From positions 1-14,187 of the forward strand of contig CANGUQ010000042.1 in the NCBI GenBank assembly GCA_947456915.1: 14,187 nt of DNA, in the 5' to 3' direction. Below, in pieces: positions 5,773-14,187 of this stretch. The notes beneath the pieces are model-generated. The model was not told the DNA's origin. It worked only from the letters and a program-made list of their open reading frames with translations, and did not search any database. A program made the translations under genes and the position numbers. Within the stretch, counting starts at the first letter, position 1. Every line of letters starts with the position of its first letter. The stretch comes from Betaproteobacteria bacterium (lineage in GTDB: Bacteria > Pseudomonadota > Gammaproteobacteria > Burkholderiales > CAIKXV01).

Positions 5773-6693
5773 TCACACCGGCGTGAGCCAGCCGCGCCGG
5801 CCTTCGACGCGACCGTGCACGCAATCGAAGAACAGCGACTGGATCTTCCGGGTGATCGGTCCGCGGGTACCGCTGCCGATGCGGCGGTTGTCCAGCTCGC
5901 GGATCGGTGTGACCTCGGCGGCCGTGCCGGTGAAGAAGGCCTCGTCGGCGATGTACACGTCATCGCGCGTGATGCGCCGCGCGCTCACCGGAATGCCCAG
6001 CTCGCCGGCGAGCTGGATCACCGCATCCCGGGTGATGCCCACCAGGGCCGAGGTGAGTTCCGGCTCGTACATCTTCCCGTCCTTGATGATGAACAGGTTC
6101 TCGCCGGAGCCTTCCGCGACGAACCCGTCGACGTCCAGCAGCATCGCCTCGTCGTAGCCGTCCTGCGTCGCCTCGAGATTGGCGAGGATCGAATTGGCGT
6201 AGGTCGCGGCGAACTTCGCGCGCGCCATCGTCACGTTCACGTGATGGCGTGCGAACGACGAGGTCTTGACGCGGATGCCCTGTTCCAGACCGTCGGCACC
6301 CAGATAGGCGCCCCACGGCCAGGCGGCGATGGCCACGTGCACGCTGGCGCCCTTGGGGGAGACCCCCATCTTCTCCGAACCGTAGAAGGCGATCGGACGG
6401 ATGTAGCACGACTCGAGCTTGTTCACGCGCACGACCTCGCGGCAGGCCTCCATCAGCTGCTCCCGGCTGTACGGAAGCTGCATCAGGTAGATGTGCGCCG
6501 AGTTGGCCATGCGCTCGATGTGCTCGCGCAACCGGAAGATCGCCGTGCCCTGATCGGTCTTGTAGGCGCGGATGCCTTCGAAGACCGCCAGCCCGTAGTG
6601 CAGGGAGTGGGTGAGCACATGGGTGTTGGCATCGCGCCACGGCACCATCCTGCCGTCGTACCAGATCATTCCATCACGGTCGGACATCGACAT
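5773..6693 (-). CDS. ilvE: Branched-chain amino acid aminotransferase
   Basis: IlvE is the PLP enzyme that carries out the last step of leucine, isoleucine and valine synthesis (and the first of their breakdown), exchanging the amino group with glutamate in the cytoplasm. The 306-residue product matches the family length. Lys160 in ARAKFAATYANSILAN is the Schiff-base lysine, at the same number as in E. coli IlvE. Other hallmarks are THSLHYGLAVFEGIRAY (28-44), GFVAEGSGENLFIIKDG (190-206, including the Glu that contacts the PLP ring nitrogen), GITRDAVIQLA (219-229), ADEAFFTGTAAEVTPI (249-264) and GPITRKIQ (278-285). The usual Gly in the K-x-x-G-x-Y stretch is replaced by Ala. The start is the ATG at 6693, behind AAAGGTG with 7 nt spacing; a second ATG two codons later is possible. 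Upstream open codons to 6855 lack family similarity. Confidence 0.96.
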   Translation of the reverse strand: MSMSDRDGMIWYDGRMVPWRDANTHVLTHSLHYGLAVFEGIRAYKTDQGTAIFRLREHIERMANSAHIYLMQLPYSREQLMEACREVVRVNKLESCYIRPIAFYGSEKMGVSPKGASVHVAIAAWPWGAYLGADGLEQGIRVKTSSFARHHVNVTMARAKFAATYANSILANLEATQDGYDEAMLLDVDGFVAEGSGENLFIIKDGKMYEPELTSALVGITRDAVIQLAGELGIPVSARRITRDDVYIADEAFFTGTAAEVTPIRELDNRRIGSGTRGPITRKIQSLFFDCVHGRVEGRRGWLTPV

Positions 6694-6996
6694 CGAAATC
6701 ACCTTTCTGCGGTTCGCCGGGCTGCCCGGGCGGGTGCGCACGGGCGCACACGGTGCGGGATCGGGCGCTCGAGCCGTGACCCCGGAAGGTCGAAGTATAG
6801 GGGAAGCCCCGCCGCCGCGGCCGGGCTGGCTTGACCGCTGGCAACCTTGGTGCAACTATCCCCACATGCGTCAGCTGCCTCCGCCGCCTCCGCGTTGCCG
6901 GGTGCCATGTGGTGCGGACCGCGCTGGCGGCCGTGCCCCGGTACTGCACGCGCCCGCGATGCTCCCCCTGCCGATCGGATCCGAAGGGCCCGGACG
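6693..6996. promoter_or_regulatory. Divergent ilvE / adenylate cyclase promoter region
   Basis: About 300 bp separate the two divergent starts, and no gene can be supported here. On the minus strand a near-consensus -10 TATACT (plus-strand agtata, 6794-6799) would give ilvE a leader of roughly 95 nt; no convincing -35 accompanies it. On the plus strand TTGACC (6831-6836), 17 nt and AACTAT (6854-6859) form a moderate sigma70 promoter that would give the cyclase a leader of about 130 nt. The ilvE leader contains the GC palindromic stretch CCGGG-CTG-CCCGG around 6720. No leucine-rich leader peptide or T-box-like structure was seen. Confidence 0.4.
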
Positions 6997-8274
6997 ATGA
7001 ACAGTGCCGGGGGCTGGCTTGCGCGGGCGAGCCGCGCAGTCATCGCGGAGACCGACAGCGACGAACTGCAGCTGCAGAAGACGCTGGCGATCCTCGCCTG
7101 CGGAATGATGATCTTCGCCGCCGGCCTGTGGATGCTGATCTACACGGTGCTGGGCATCCGCTTCGAGATCATGGTGCCGCTGGGCTTTCAGCTGGTCTCG
7201 GCGTGCACGCTGATCCACTTCCTCAAGACCGGCAACTTCGCCGCATTCCGCCTCTCGCAGGTGACGCTGTATCTGTTCGTGCCGTTCATCATGCAGTGGG
7301 GCATGGGCAACTTCGTCACCGCGTCCGCGGTGATGCTCTGGGCGCTGCTCGCACCAGTGGGGGTCATGGTGCTGCACGGGCCGCGCGAGTCGGTGCCGTG
7401 GTTCGTCGCCTATCTGGTGCTGACTGCAGTGTCCGGCTCCTTCGACTGGTTCCTGTCCTACGGCAACGAGTACGGGGTGCCGCTGCACAAGATCGCCGTG
7501 TTCTTCGTGCTGAACTTCGCGGCGGTGTCGAGCATCGTCTACCTGCTGATCAACTACTTCGCGCGCGAGCGCCAGCGGCTTGCGACCGCACTGCAGAGCT
7601 CGCACCAGCAGCTGATCGAGGAACAGCGCAAGTCGGAGGCGCTGCTGCTCAACGTGCTTCCTGCCCGCGTGGCCGAGCAGCTCAAGCGCGAGGATACGGT
7701 CGCCGACGGCTACGCCGATGTGAGCGTGGTGTTCGCCGACATCGTGAACTTCACCGGCGTGGCCGAAGAGCTGGCGCCCGGCGAGGTGATCTACGTGCTG
7801 AACGAGCTGTTCACCGGCTTCGACGAGGCGGCTGCCCGTCACGGGGTAGAGAAGATCAAGACGATCGGCGACGCGTACATGGCCGCCGGCGGCCTGTACG
7901 CCGGTACCGCCGACTACACGGCAGCGGTGGCCGAAATGGCACTGGACATGCTGGCGTTCATGCGCGACCGGCACACGCCGAACGGCACGCCGCTGGGACT
8001 GCACGTGGGTATCGCCACCGGGCCGGTGGGCGCCGGCGTCATCGGGCGCACCAAGTTCGTCTACGATCTCTGGGGCAACACGGTGAACGTGGCGAGCCGG
8101 CTCGCGAGCAACGCCGAGCTGGGCAGGATCTCGGTCGACGAGACCACCTACAAGCGGCTGCGCGGCCGTTACCGGTTCGAAGGGCCGGTCTACGTCGCGG
8201 CGAAGGGCAAGGGCCACGTCGTCGCCTACACGCTGGTCGGACGGCTGCCGCCGACGGAGCGACCTGCCGCCTGA
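6997..8274 (+). CDS. Membrane-anchored class III adenylate cyclase
   Basis: This 425-residue enzyme makes cyclic AMP from ATP. The N-terminal half has about six membrane segments (roughly 29-54, 58-76, 88-104, 107-126, 133-150 and 165-188). A short signalling helix (189-233, with the cyclase-typical LLLNVLPARVAEQLK) leads into the catalytic domain (240-420). Metal-binding aspartates are Asp248 in VVFADIVNFTG and Asp292 in KTIGDAYM. Lys288 and Asp357 (FVYDLWG) are the pair that selects adenine over guanine, and Asn364 and Arg368 (NTVNVASR) are the transition-state residues, so all key residues are present. It should work as a homodimer. The start is the ATG at 6997, preceded by GAAGGG. The frame is open to 6847, but that part is Arg/Pro-rich and unlike the family. 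The signal sensed by the membrane part is unknown. It ends 18 bp from the end of convergent glnE. Confidence 0.93.
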   Translation: MNSAGGWLARASRAVIAETDSDELQLQKTLAILACGMMIFAAGLWMLIYTVLGIRFEIMVPLGFQLVSACTLIHFLKTGNFAAFRLSQVTLYLFVPFIMQWGMGNFVTASAVMLWALLAPVGVMVLHGPRESVPWFVAYLVLTAVSGSFDWFLSYGNEYGVPLHKIAVFFVLNFAAVSSIVYLLINYFARERQRLATALQSSHQQLIEEQRKSEALLLNVLPARVAEQLKREDTVADGYADVSVVFADIVNFTGVAEELAPGEVIYVLNELFTGFDEAAARHGVEKIKTIGDAYMAAGGLYAGTADYTAAVAEMALDMLAFMRDRHTPNGTPLGLHVGIATGPVGAGVIGRTKFVYDLWGNTVNVASRLASNAELGRISVDETTYKRLRGRYRFEGPVYVAAKGKGHVVAYTLVGRLPPTERPAA

Positions 8275-8292
8275 GCGAGTGTGGCGCCGGCT

Positions 8293-11109
8293 TCAGCTCG
8301 CGCCCAGCACGGACTCCCAGAGCGCGTGGATCGCGCGTGCGTCGTCGCGGCAGACGGCCGCCTGCGCACGCGCCGGATCGTGCCCGGAGAGCTGCATCGC
8401 GTGCTGCGTGCGGCGCAGGTTGCGGTAGCCTGCCTGCGCGGCGGCGGCGAGTCCGGCGTCGATCAGGCCCGCGCGGGCAGCGACGTTGAGCAGCGCAAGG
8501 TTGCCGATGTTGCCGGTCAGCGCGCGCACGTGCGCGGCGTGGGCGAGCACGATGAACTGCACGATGAATTCCAGATCGACCAGCCCGCCCGCGCCGTGCT
8601 TGATGTCGAACAGGTCCGGGTCGCGCGACGGCGGCTTCGACTCGCGCATGCGCTGGCGCATCTCGCAGATCTGGGCGCGCAGCGGCGCGAGTTCGCGTTC
8701 GCGGCGCAGGATCTCCTGGCGCAGCCGCTCGAAGCGCGCGCACAGTGCGGGATCGCCGGCGATCGCCCGCGCCCGCGTCAGCGCCTGGTGCTCCCACACC
8801 CACGCCTTGTGGCGCTGGTACTGTTCGAAGGCAGCGATCGAGGGCACCAGCAGGCCGGAATCGCCATCCGGGCGCAGTCGCATGTCGGTGGCGTAGAGCA
8901 CGCCGGCGGCGGTCATCGTCGACAGCCACGAGTTGAGGCGCAGCCCCAGTCGTGCGTAGCGCTCGCCCGCCCCGCCGTCCTCCGCCGGGGACGGTGGCTG
9001 CGGGTTCCCGGGCAAGATCGGCAGCGGCGTGTCGTCGTACACGAACGCGAGATCGAGATCGCTGCCGTAGCCCAGTTCCTTCCCCCCGAGCTTGCCGTAG
9101 CCGATGATCGCGAAGCGCGGCGGCGGCGGCGTCGTCTGCTCGCGATTCAGATGCCGCCAGCACCGCGCGAGCGTCTCGGTGAGCAGCAGATCGGCGAGTT
9201 CGCTCAGCCGGTCGGACACGACCTCCAGCAGCAGGTCGCCCGCGAGATCCTGCGCGACGATGCGAAACAGCTGCGTGTGCTTGAACTGGCGCAGGATGTC
9301 GAGCTGGCGCTCGGCATTGCCGGTCGTGTCGTCGAGGTGATGACGCAGCTCCTCGAGCAGCCTCGGCCACGCCGGCGGCGCGTGCAGCGTGCGCACGTCG
9401 AGCAGTTCGTCGAGCAGGATCGGATGGCGTGCGAGATAACCGCTTGCCCACGGACTGGCGACGGCGAGCTGGGCAAGGCGATCGAGCACCGGCGGATGCT
9501 CGACCAGCAGCGCGAGATACGATTCGCGGCGGCCGATGCTCTCGATGATCTCCAGCAGACGCGCGAGCGTTGCCTCCGGATCGGCGCTGCGTCCGGCCGC
9601 CTCCAGAGCGCGCGGCACCAGCGCGGCGAGGCGTGCCTGCCCGCCTGCGCCCATGCGCCGTACCCCGGGGCTGGTGCGCAGCGCCTCGATGCGCGCGGCC
9701 GCCTGCGCGGGTTCGCGAAACCCGGCTTGCGCGAGCGCGCGTTCGGCCTCCGCCGCACCGAGTTCGCCGTTCCAGAGCGGGGCCAGCGCGTGCTTGGCTT
9801 CGCCCCCCGGCGAAATCGCGCACACGCGCTCGAACTGGGCACTGACGCGCGCGCGCAGCGCCTCGAGCTGCAGCGAGAACTGCGACCAGTCCGCACAGCC
9901 CATCGAATGCGCGATGCGCGCGCAGTCGTCCGGGTCGAGCGGGAGGTCGTGAGTCTGGGCGTCGTCGAGGTACTGCAGCCGATGCTCCAGTCGGCGCAGC
10001 AGATCGTAGTCGCGGGCGAGCGCGTCGGTTTCCTCGGCCTCCAGATAGCCGCGCGCGCACAGCTCGCGCAGCGCCTGCAGCGTGGGACGCGTGCGCAGCG
10101 CCGGCTCGCGTCCGCCGCGGATCAGCTGGAACAGCTGCGCGATGAACTCGATCTGGCGGATACCACCGCTGCCGAGCTTGATGTTGCCGGACATGTCGCG
10201 TCGCCGCACTTCGCGCCTGATCTGTTCGGACAGCTCGCGCATCGAGGCGATCGTGCTGAAGTCCAGATACCGCCGGAACACGAACGGCTGCACGATTGCC
10301 GCGAGCGCGCGCTCGGCCGCCTGCAGCTCGGCTTCCGGCGGCGGCCCGGGCGCGACCGGGTCCTGCCCCTCCTGCACCGTGGGGGCGAGCGCGATCAGCC
10401 GACCTTTCAGCCACGCATAGCGCTCCCACTCCCGGCCCTGCTCGATGAAGTAGTTCTCGAGCGCTGGCAGGCTGCACACCAGCGGCCCGCTGTCACCGTA
10501 GGGACGCAGTCGCATGTCGACGCGAAACACGAAGCCCTCGGGCGTGAGGTCGTTGAGCAGCCCGATCAGCCTGCGGCCGAAGCGCACGAAGTACTCGTGG
10601 TTGCTGATCGTGCGGGGGCCGCGCGTCTCGCCCTCTTCGGGGTAGATGAACACGAGGTCGATGTCCGAGGAGACGTTGAGCTCGCCCCCGCCCAGCTTGC
10701 CCATGCCCACCACCATCAGCGATTGTGGTTCGCCGCTGTCCTCGCCGATCGGGGTGCCGTAGCTCGCCGCGAATTCACCGGCCAGTTCGGCACAGGCCGC
10801 CTGCGTGCAGACCTCGGCGAGCTGGGTCATCGTCGCGGTCACCTCCGCCAGATCGGCGCGGCCCGAAAGATCGCGACCGATCAGGGCCAGCAGGCAGTCG
10901 CGGCGCAGCCGGCGCAGCCGCGCCGCCAGCGGCTGTTCGGGTGCGCTGCACAGCAGCGCATGCATGTGCTGGCGGGAGAAGGGCTGCTGTGCGAGCGCGT
11001 TGAATGCAGTGTCGGTGACATGACCGGCCGCGGCAAGCCGCGTCACTGCGCGGCTGTGCGCTGCGGCGAGGGTGTACGGGTCGCTCGCGCCCGCGGCAAG
11101 GCCGGTCAT
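8293..11109 (-). CDS. glnE: Bifunctional glutamine synthetase adenylyltransferase / adenylyl-removing enzyme
   Basis: GlnE sets nitrogen assimilation by adding AMP to, or removing it from, the active-site tyrosine of glutamine synthetase, guided by PII protein and glutamine. The 938-residue product matches E. coli GlnE (about 946). Two nucleotidyltransferase domains are visible. The N-terminal adenylyl-removing domain has GMGKLGGGELNVSSDIDLVF (135-154; Asp149 and Asp151). The C-terminal adenylyltransferase domain has GYGKLGGKELGYGSDLDLAF (670-689; Asp684 and Asp686). Each is followed by its own arginine-rich block (VDMRLRPYGDSGPL 197-210; TDMRLRPDGDSGLL 741-754) and helical GlnD_UR_UTase-like segment (IKLGSGGIRQIEFIAQ 310-325; IKHGAGGLVDLEFIVQ 836-851). 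The ATG at 11109 was chosen for length. The frame is open to 11412, but that part is low-complexity and unlike GlnE. The ribosome site is weak (GGGCGG). Confidence 0.96.
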   Translation of the reverse strand: MTGLAAGASDPYTLAAAHSRAVTRLAAAGHVTDTAFNALAQQPFSRQHMHALLCSAPEQPLAARLRRLRRDCLLALIGRDLSGRADLAEVTATMTQLAEVCTQAACAELAGEFAASYGTPIGEDSGEPQSLMVVGMGKLGGGELNVSSDIDLVFIYPEEGETRGPRTISNHEYFVRFGRRLIGLLNDLTPEGFVFRVDMRLRPYGDSGPLVCSLPALENYFIEQGREWERYAWLKGRLIALAPTVQEGQDPVAPGPPPEAELQAAERALAAIVQPFVFRRYLDFSTIASMRELSEQIRREVRRRDMSGNIKLGSGGIRQIEFIAQLFQLIRGGREPALRTRPTLQALRELCARGYLEAEETDALARDYDLLRRLEHRLQYLDDAQTHDLPLDPDDCARIAHSMGCADWSQFSLQLEALRARVSAQFERVCAISPGGEAKHALAPLWNGELGAAEAERALAQAGFREPAQAAARIEALRTSPGVRRMGAGGQARLAALVPRALEAAGRSADPEATLARLLEIIESIGRRESYLALLVEHPPVLDRLAQLAVASPWASGYLARHPILLDELLDVRTLHAPPAWPRLLEELRHHLDDTTGNAERQLDILRQFKHTQLFRIVAQDLAGDLLLEVVSDRLSELADLLLTETLARCWRHLNREQTTPPPPRFAIIGYGKLGGKELGYGSDLDLAFVYDDTPLPILPGNPQPPSPAEDGGAGERYARLGLRLNSWLSTMTAAGVLYATDMRLRPDGDSGLLVPSIAAFEQYQRHKAWVWEHQALTRARAIAGDPALCARFERLRQEILRRERELAPLRAQICEMRQRMRESKPPSRDPDLFDIKHGAGGLVDLEFIVQFIVLAHAAHVRALTGNIGNLALLNVAARAGLIDAGLAAAAQAGYRNLRRTQHAMQLSGHDPARAQAAVCRDDARAIHALWESVLGAS

Positions 11110-11453
11110 TGCGACCGCCCGCAGCCGTGCGGGGCAAGGTCCGCGACCGCCGTCGCAGGCCGGCCCGCTGCGCCGCCGATGACGGCAATTCCCGTCGCCT
11201 CGGCAGCAGGGGGGCTGCGGTGCACAAACGGCATGGCTCGAAGCAATCGGACGTAAACTAGGGGCATGGACAGGGATGGCAGTCGGGCGCCGGGCGCACA
11301 CGTGGTCGGCGGGCGAGAGCCGATGCACCCGACGCGGTGGACGGTGGCGCGCCCGTGGCGCCGCCGTTGCGTGCCGACTGTCGCACTCGGACCGGACCGC
11401 GCGCCGGAGCATCGCATGCAGATCACGACGTCCAGCAGTCTAGCGCAGCGCCG
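11110..11453. other. Gap between divergent glnE and yhdP, no supported gene
   Basis: This 344 bp gap separates two divergent genes and should hold both promoters. I could not find a convincing -35/-10 pair. A -10-like TAAACT (11254-11259, plus strand) has no matching -35. A 63-codon frame from ATG 11266 to TGA 11457 with AGGGG just before it ends in a TTGA overlap with the likely yhdP start. Its product is Arg/Pro-rich and unlike any family I know, so I do not call it a gene. Confidence 0.5.
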
Positions 11454-14187
11454 TTGAACGAACCGGCGACCGTGCGCGCGCGCGCACCCAGGCTGCTGCG
11501 GCTGGCGCGCTACTACCCTCTGCGGCTGCTGCATCGCACGTCGCTGTGGGTCTACCGTGCGCTGCTCGTGCTCGTGCTGCTGGCCGGTTTCGGCACTGCG
11601 GCGGTGGTGCTGACGCTGCGCTATTACGTGCTTCCGGGCATCGACCAGCACCGCGACCGCATCGCCGCGATGATCAGCGAGGCGGCGGGCAAGCAGGTCG
11701 GCGTCGGGCACGTCGAGGCGAACTGGAACGGGCTGCGCCCGCACCTGTCGCTGCGCGATGTGGTCGTGCACGATGCGGCGGGCAGGCCGGCGCTCACGCT
11801 CGGCCAGGTCGAGGTGACGCTGTCGTGGCGGGCGATGATGGCTGGCCGGTTGCGGACGCATCTGGTGGAGATCGCCGGACCGAGTCTGACCATCCGGCGC
11901 GATGCTCAGGGCACGCTGTCGGTCGCCGGCCTGCCGGTATCCGGCGGCGCTGACGCTGGCGGCCTTGCCCGGTGGGTGCTCGAGCAGCGCGGCATCCTGG
12001 TGCGCAATGCCTCGCTGGTGTGGATCGACGAGTCGCGGGGCGCGCCCGAGCTGTGGCTGCACCGTGTGAACGTGCGGCTGCAGAACGCCGGCCGGCGCCA
12101 CCGGCTGGGGGTACAGGCGACCCCGCCGCCAGGGCTGGCGGCGCCGCTCGATCTGCGCGCCGAGTGGCGCGACGGCGAACGGCTCGCCCTCGAGCATTGG
12201 AGCGGCCGCGTGTTCCTGCAGTTGCGCGACACCAGTCTTGCCGGCTGGGAGTCGTGGATCGATCTTCCCGGTGGCATCGAGCGCGGCACCGGCGCTGTGC
12301 GCGTGTGGGCCGATGTCAGGGCGGGCGAGCTCGCCGCGATGACTGCCGATGTCGAGCTGAGCGACGTGCGTGCCCGGCTCGCGCGGGAGGTGAAGCCGCT
12401 CGAACTCGACACGATGAGCGGCCGCATCGCGTGGCGCGCGGGCGAGGGCGGATTCGAACTGTCCGCGAATCAGCTGACGCTCGCCCAGCGCGGGCGTGCG
12501 CCGACCGCGCCGACCGTCGCGTTGCTGCGCTGGTATCGTGTCGGCGCCGGCCAGCGCGGGGAGCTCAGCGCGAGCGCGCTCGAACTCGAGCCGTGGGCGG
12601 CGCTCGCCGAACAGGTGCCGATCGATCCGCGGGCGCACGCGCTGCTCGTCGGTCTGGCACCGCGCGGTCTGCTGTCCGATGTCACGATCTCGTGGACGGG
12701 CTCGGCCGATGCGCTGCTCACCTGGAGCGCGAAGGGGCGCTTTGCCGATCTCGGCGTGGCCGCGCACGGCGACTGGCCGGGGCTGAGCGGGCTCACCGGC
12801 AGCATCGATGCGACCGAGCGTGGCGGCAGCCTGACGCTCGCGGCCAGCGGTCTGGCGGTCAACTGGCCGAAACTGTTCACTGCCGATCTGCGCTTCGACT
12901 CGCTCGGCGCGCAGGCGAGCTGGACCCGGCAGGGCAAGCAGATCGCGATCCGGCTGAACAATGCGAGCTTTGCCAACAAGGACCTGGCCGGCTCGATCGC
13001 CGGTGCATATCGGCTGGGGGAGACGCCACGCGGCTATGCGGATCTGACCGGCTCGCTCACGCGCGCCGATCCGCGTGCGGTCGCGCGCTACCTGCCGCAG
13101 ACGGTCAACGCCGACACGCGCAAGTGGCTTTCGGCGGCGCTGCTCGGGGGGCGCATCAGCGAGGTACGGTTGCGGCTGCGCGGCGATCTGGACGACTACC
13201 CGTGGAGTCTGCCCGGGCGAGATCGCGGGCAGTTCCTGCTCGCGCTGAAGGTCGCAGACGGCCAGCTCGACTACTCGCCGGGCTGGCCGCAGCTGTCCGA
13301 TCTCGACGGCGAGCTGATGTTTCGCGGCAATCGTCTCGACATCTATCCGCGCAGTGCGACGATCGGTGGCATCCGCCTGCAGCGCGTGCGCGCGGTGATC
13401 CCCGACCTCGCGCACAGCGACGAGATACTGGAGGTCTCGGGCGAGGCCGAGGCCGCGACGCCGGAATTCCTGCGCTTCATTGCTCAGAGCCCGGTGGACA
13501 AGCTGCTCGACGGGGTCACCCGGGAGATGGAGGCGCAGGGGCGAGGCCGTCTCGCGCTGCGCCTCGAACTGCCGCTGCGCCACATCCACGACGCGAAGGT
13601 GAGTGGTGCGTATCAGTTCTTCAGCAACCGCATCGTCGTCGATCGCGACACGCCCGTGCTCGAAGGCGTGACCGGGCGGCTGGAGTTCACCGAGACCGGC
13701 ATCCGTGCGAGCACCGCGAACGTACAGCTGCTCGGCGGCCCTGCAACGCTCAGCATCGCCTCGCAGCGCGACGGCGCGGTACGCGTGGTGGCCAGCGGCC
13801 GTGCGAGCGCGGAGATGCTGCGCAAGGAACTGCCCGAGCCGCTGGGCGCTGCGCTGCGCGGGGGCACGGACTGGCGGGCGACGGTCAACTACCGGCGCAA
13901 GGTCGGCGATGTGCTGATCGAGTCCTCGCTCGCCGGGCTCGCGGTGGAACTGCCTGCGCCGTTCAACAAGCCGGCCGCCGAGGCATGGCCGCTGCGGCTG
14001 GAGCGCATCGGCGGTGCGCAGCGCGACCGCGTCGCGCTCAGCGTCGGCAATCTGGTCTCGGCGCAGGTGCTGCGCCGGCTGGACGGTGCCGCAGCGCGCA
14101 TCGAGCGCGCGGCTGTCGTGTTCGGCGGAGGCGCGGCACCGGTGCCCGAGCGTCGCGGCCTGTCGATCGGCGGCAGCCTGCGACAGC
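11454..14187 (+). CDS. yhdP: YhdP family AsmA-like envelope protein (3' end outside window)
   Basis: This is a partial product of 911 codons of a giant inner-membrane protein whose family is usually about 1,250-1,300 residues. YhdP belongs to the AsmA-like group; in E. coli it helps carry phospholipids from the inner to the outer membrane through a long periplasmic beta-groove. One N-terminal membrane anchor (about 32-54, VYRALLVLVLLAGFGTAAVV) is followed directly by LPGIDQHRDRIAAMISEAAG (60-79) and VGHVEANWNGLRPHLSLRDV, the hallmark opening of this family (TIGR02099). Long repetitive beta-rich stretches then run to the end. Further family-like blocks are AVARYLPQTVNADTRKWLSA and DGELMFRGNRLDIYPRSATI. 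The start is uncertain: TTG at 11454 or GTG at 11472; neither has a clear ribosome site and no ATG precedes the anchor in frame. It is divergent from glnE, an order I recall as common in Betaproteobacteria. Confidence 0.92.
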   Translation, partial: MNEPATVRARAPRLLRLARYYPLRLLHRTSLWVYRALLVLVLLAGFGTAAVVLTLRYYVLPGIDQHRDRIAAMISEAAGKQVGVGHVEANWNGLRPHLSLRDVVVHDAAGRPALTLGQVEVTLSWRAMMAGRLRTHLVEIAGPSLTIRRDAQGTLSVAGLPVSGGADAGGLARWVLEQRGILVRNASLVWIDESRGAPELWLHRVNVRLQNAGRRHRLGVQATPPPGLAAPLDLRAEWRDGERLALEHWSGRVFLQLRDTSLAGWESWIDLPGGIERGTGAVRVWADVRAGELAAMTADVELSDVRARLAREVKPLELDTMSGRIAWRAGEGGFELSANQLTLAQRGRAPTAPTVALLRWYRVGAGQRGELSASALELEPWAALAEQVPIDPRAHALLVGLAPRGLLSDVTISWTGSADALLTWSAKGRFADLGVAAHGDWPGLSGLTGSIDATERGGSLTLAASGLAVNWPKLFTADLRFDSLGAQASWTRQGKQIAIRLNNASFANKDLAGSIAGAYRLGETPRGYADLTGSLTRADPRAVARYLPQTVNADTRKWLSAALLGGRISEVRLRLRGDLDDYPWSLPGRDRGQFLLALKVADGQLDYSPGWPQLSDLDGELMFRGNRLDIYPRSATIGGIRLQRVRAVIPDLAHSDEILEVSGEAEAATPEFLRFIAQSPVDKLLDGVTREMEAQGRGRLALRLELPLRHIHDAKVSGAYQFFSNRIVVDRDTPVLEGVTGRLEFTETGIRASTANVQLLGGPATLSIASQRDGAVRVVASGRASAEMLRKELPEPLGAALRGGTDWRATVNYRRKVGDVLIESSLAGLAVELPAPFNKPAAEAWPLRLERIGGAQRDRVALSVGNLVSAQVLRRLDGAAARIERAAVVFGGGAAPVPERRGLSIGGSLRQ

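Noticed and set aside
6847..6996. N-terminal extension of the adenylate cyclase
   Set aside because: The added 50 codons are Arg/Pro/Ala-rich and overlap the likely promoter; the ATG at 6997 begins just before the first membrane segment.
8281..11256. Long plus-strand open frame (991 codons) opposite glnE
   Set aside because: It mirrors glnE, a full-length gene with both catalytic domains, and has no recognisable motifs.
11110..11412. N-terminal extension of GlnE by about 100 codons
   Set aside because: It is Arg/Cys/Pro-rich, unlike GlnE, and would exceed the usual length; the ATG at 11109 gives 938 residues.
11106..13589. Long minus-strand open frame (827 codons) opposite yhdP
   Set aside because: It is antisense to the clear YhdP frame with its membrane anchor and family opening; the product is low in complexity.
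1..14187. tRNA, rRNA, CRISPR arrays, insertion sequences, phage genes, and sel machinery
   Set aside because: Reading both strands showed no cloverleaf with a CCA end, no spaced repeats, no transposase motifs, and no SelA, SelB, SelD or tRNA-Sec candidate inside the window.

Overview
This is a strongly GC-rich chromosomal window that reads as a betaproteobacterium, most likely Burkholderiales or a close relative. The evidence is the expanded-type Bug/TctC periplasmic receptor and the blocks glnE-yhdP and ilvE-zinc finger-waaF, which I recall as common in that class. The genus cannot be fixed from the sequence alone. Apart from the left part, the genes are mostly chromosomal housekeeping genes.

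Left region (about 1-2,920, all on the minus strand). A Bug/TctC-type solute receptor (2869-1898) is followed by a 177-residue gene (1812-1279) interrupted by a single in-frame TGA at 1525-1527, and then by a 374-residue conserved protein of unknown function (1282-158). The interrupted gene is the main discovery. Read with selenocysteine at the TGA it contains the motif Asp-Sec-Gly-Ser-Cys, the signature of the UGSC family of (seleno)proteins. Directly after the UGA lies an almost perfect hairpin whose apical loop places G and U at nucleotides 23 and 24 counted from the U of UGA, the same positions as in the E. coli fdhF SECIS element. A standard annotation would cut this gene to 95 residues or call it a pseudogene. 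The Sec gene and the 374-residue gene overlap by ATGA, so they are translationally coupled and probably act together.

Middle region (3,002-6,693, minus strand). ilvE, a small CHCC zinc-finger protein, waaF, a SnoaL/NTF2-like protein and a YheT-type alpha/beta hydrolase form a tight run. It has an 18 bp gap after ilvE, a 61-64 bp gap before waaF, a 13 bp overlap of waaF with the SnoaL gene, and a 4 bp TTGA overlap into the hydrolase. It combines branched-chain amino acid synthesis, LPS core assembly and less defined functions. A strong hairpin just after the hydrolase separates this run from the selenoprotein cluster.

Right region. A membrane-anchored class III adenylate cyclase (6997-8274, plus strand) is divergent from ilvE and convergent with glnE (11109-8293, minus strand), the bifunctional glutamine synthetase adenylyltransferase/adenylyl-removing enzyme. 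A 344 bp gap with no gene I can support separates glnE from a divergent yhdP-type giant AsmA-like protein that runs off the right end. No tRNA, rRNA, insertion sequence, CRISPR array or phage gene was seen. The selenocysteine machinery (selA, selB, selC, selD) is not in the window and must be found elsewhere for the selenoprotein call to hold.
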